A stretch of 64,000 bases of DNA from an uncultured Myxococcales bacterium (GTDB taxonomy: Bacteria; Myxococcota_A; UBA9042): assembly GCA_903842345.1 (NCBI GenBank), contig CAIMLR010000003.1:1-64000 (forward strand), given 5' to 3'. A program made the position numbers and the translations under genes. Within the stretch, counting starts at the first letter, position 1; each line of letters opens with the position of its first letter. This document shows positions 63,222-64,000 of the stretch, piece after piece. The notes below the pieces were generated by a model. That model made no database searches. It was given only the letters and a program-made list of their open reading frames with translations, and was not told the DNA's origin.

Positions 63222-64000
63222 CTAGTTCGGCGGACAGCCAGGCAGCGGCGGCGTCGTCCGGCATAGCGGATGGCGCTGATCGAGCGGATCGCCGACGTTC
63301 TTGGTTACGGTAACATGCCGCCGGAGCCACGACGTGCCGTTGCGACCGTCGCGCACGACAATCCACAGCGTCAACGTGACCGGCTTCTCGTCGACTTCCA
63401 GGCCCGGCGCGGTGAACGCGTTTTCCGGGTATTCGTCGTAGGAACGGTCCTTGGCCCAGCTGCCGCCCGTCGTAAACCAGGAGAACAGCAGCGTCTCATA
63501 GACCGGCGGCGCGGTCGGATCGGTCGCCTTGCCCACATATTCTTTCGCGGCGCCCGGCCAAATCGGCAGCATCTCAAACGAGTCGCCGGGATGCAGGACC
63601 GGGGTCACGTCCTCGGGCCAGGCGACCAGGCCTGTGTACTTCGGATCCGTCACGTAGGTCTGCGTGTCGCCTTGCAGCGCGCCCAGCGCCTCCACCGCGC
63701 CGTCGTTCAGCGGCCAGTACACGGAGACGCCCGTCAGCGGCGGATTCTGGTCCGGGCACGCGCCGTCCGCGCGCTTGCTGACCTTGGCGGCGACGCGCGC
63801 GCAGTCCGTGTCGTAGGTCCGCCCGTCGCAGCCGCAGACGGGTTGGGTGTCGCACGCGTCGGCCTTGGTGCAGTCCTTGTCCTTGGCGGCGTCAAACGGC
63901 GCGCAAGCATTCGGTGTTGCCGCCGAGACGCTCAGGCGCTTGAAGCCCTGCAGGCATTTGTCGCGGTCGGCGCACGCGGTCGCCAGCGCGGTCTTGGGAT
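63222..64000 (-). CDS. Secreted-type protein with Kazal-like motif, cut by window edge
   Basis: The frame is open from the window edge to the stop at 63222-63224; the start lies beyond 64000. The visible 258 codons include a Kazal-type protease-inhibitor motif VCGCDGRTYDTDCARVAAKV (about codon 53-72 of the visible part) with several more Cys, then a beta-rich domain (SWFTTGGSWAKDRSYDEYP) and a C-terminal CRTTPPLPGCPPN. Kazal modules occur in secreted proteins of predatory and soil bacteria, usually to block host or prey proteases. Nothing shows the target here. Confidence 0.6.
   Translation of the reverse strand, partial: PKTALATACADRDKCLQGFKRLSVSAATPNACAPFDAAKDKDCTKADACDTQPVCGCDGRTYDTDCARVAAKVSKRADGACPDQNPPLTGVSVYWPLNDGAVEALGALQGDTQTYVTDPKYTGLVAWPEDVTPVLHPGDSFEMLPIWPGAAKEYVGKATDPTAPPVYETLLFSWFTTGGSWAKDRSYDEYPENAFTAPGLEVDEKPVTLTLWIVVRDGRNGTSWLRRHVTVTKNVGDPLDQRHPLCRTTPPLPGCPPN

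Noticed and set aside
1-64000. CRISPR arrays, tRNA or rRNA genes, insertion sequences
   Set aside because: The gaps were read for direct repeats with spacers, TTCGAAT-type tRNA arms and transposase frames; none is convincing.

Overview
The window is strongly GC-rich and gene-dense, with short gaps and many start/stop overlaps. It carries no rRNA, tRNA, insertion sequence, integrase or CRISPR array that I can recognise. The gene content points to a Gram-negative, predatory or environmental delta-type bacterium (Myxococcota or Bradymonadota-like). Evidence for this is the many lipoproteins, Cys-rich surface proteins with thrombospondin type 3 and DUF4215-type repeats, Asp/Thr/Gly-rich linkers, an FHA-GAF-sigma54 regulator next to an enlarged RpoN, and a tandem Get3-like ATPase pair. 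This placement is inference from content, not from a marker phylogeny.

Layout. 0-5.8 kb (mostly minus): glutathione-synthesis ligase, a polytopic membrane protein, then on the plus strand a UshA-like protein interrupted by one in-frame TGA at a conserved cysteine (the main finding: a candidate selenoprotein), then kce and kal of lysine fermentation. 5.9-15 kb (plus): a small HEAT-like protein, then four translationally coupled genes: a giant AsmA/YdbH-like protein, a DUF1318 lipoprotein, a propeller-TPR protein and a one-haem lipoprotein. 15-26.6 kb: surface repeat lipoproteins, a TPR protein, a sigma54 activator and a pentapeptide/TPR/kinase fusion. 26.7-33.2 kb (minus): recN, der, era and an rdgB-rsmB fusion, read from one divergent promoter region. 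33.4-36.8 kb (plus): lipoprotein, a Cys paralogue of the selenoprotein candidate fused to a tetrahaem cytochrome, and an outer-membrane protein. 36.8-41.5 kb (minus): lipoprotein, mepA, rapZ, rpoN. 41.8-48 kb (plus): dnaJ, a duplicated FtsX-type permease, yacG, an ATP-grasp ligase and a TPR lipoprotein. 48.06-48.85 kb: a non-coding stretch with 66-bp and 62-bp tandem repeats and a long hairpin. 48.9-59.4 kb: an unknown lipoprotein, a GT-C glycosyltransferase, meaB, an outer-membrane-type protein, a lysine 2,3-aminomutase and the Get3-like pair. 59.4-64 kb: HAD hydrolase, DUF1385 protein, prfA, a small secreted protein and a Kazal-like protein cut by the window edge.

How the parts fit. The candidate selenoprotein has Cys-Gly-Sec where its own paralogue 30 kb away has Cys-Gly-Cys. 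A hairpin after the TGA places a GGUCU loop 18 bases from the TGA, the same loop and spacing that I recall for E. coli fdhF. KamA, Kce and Kal together supply three steps of lysine fermentation to crotonyl-CoA, from two separate loci. Several other genes are variants of housekeeping proteins: an RdgB-RsmB fusion, and Era and RpoN with large insertions.
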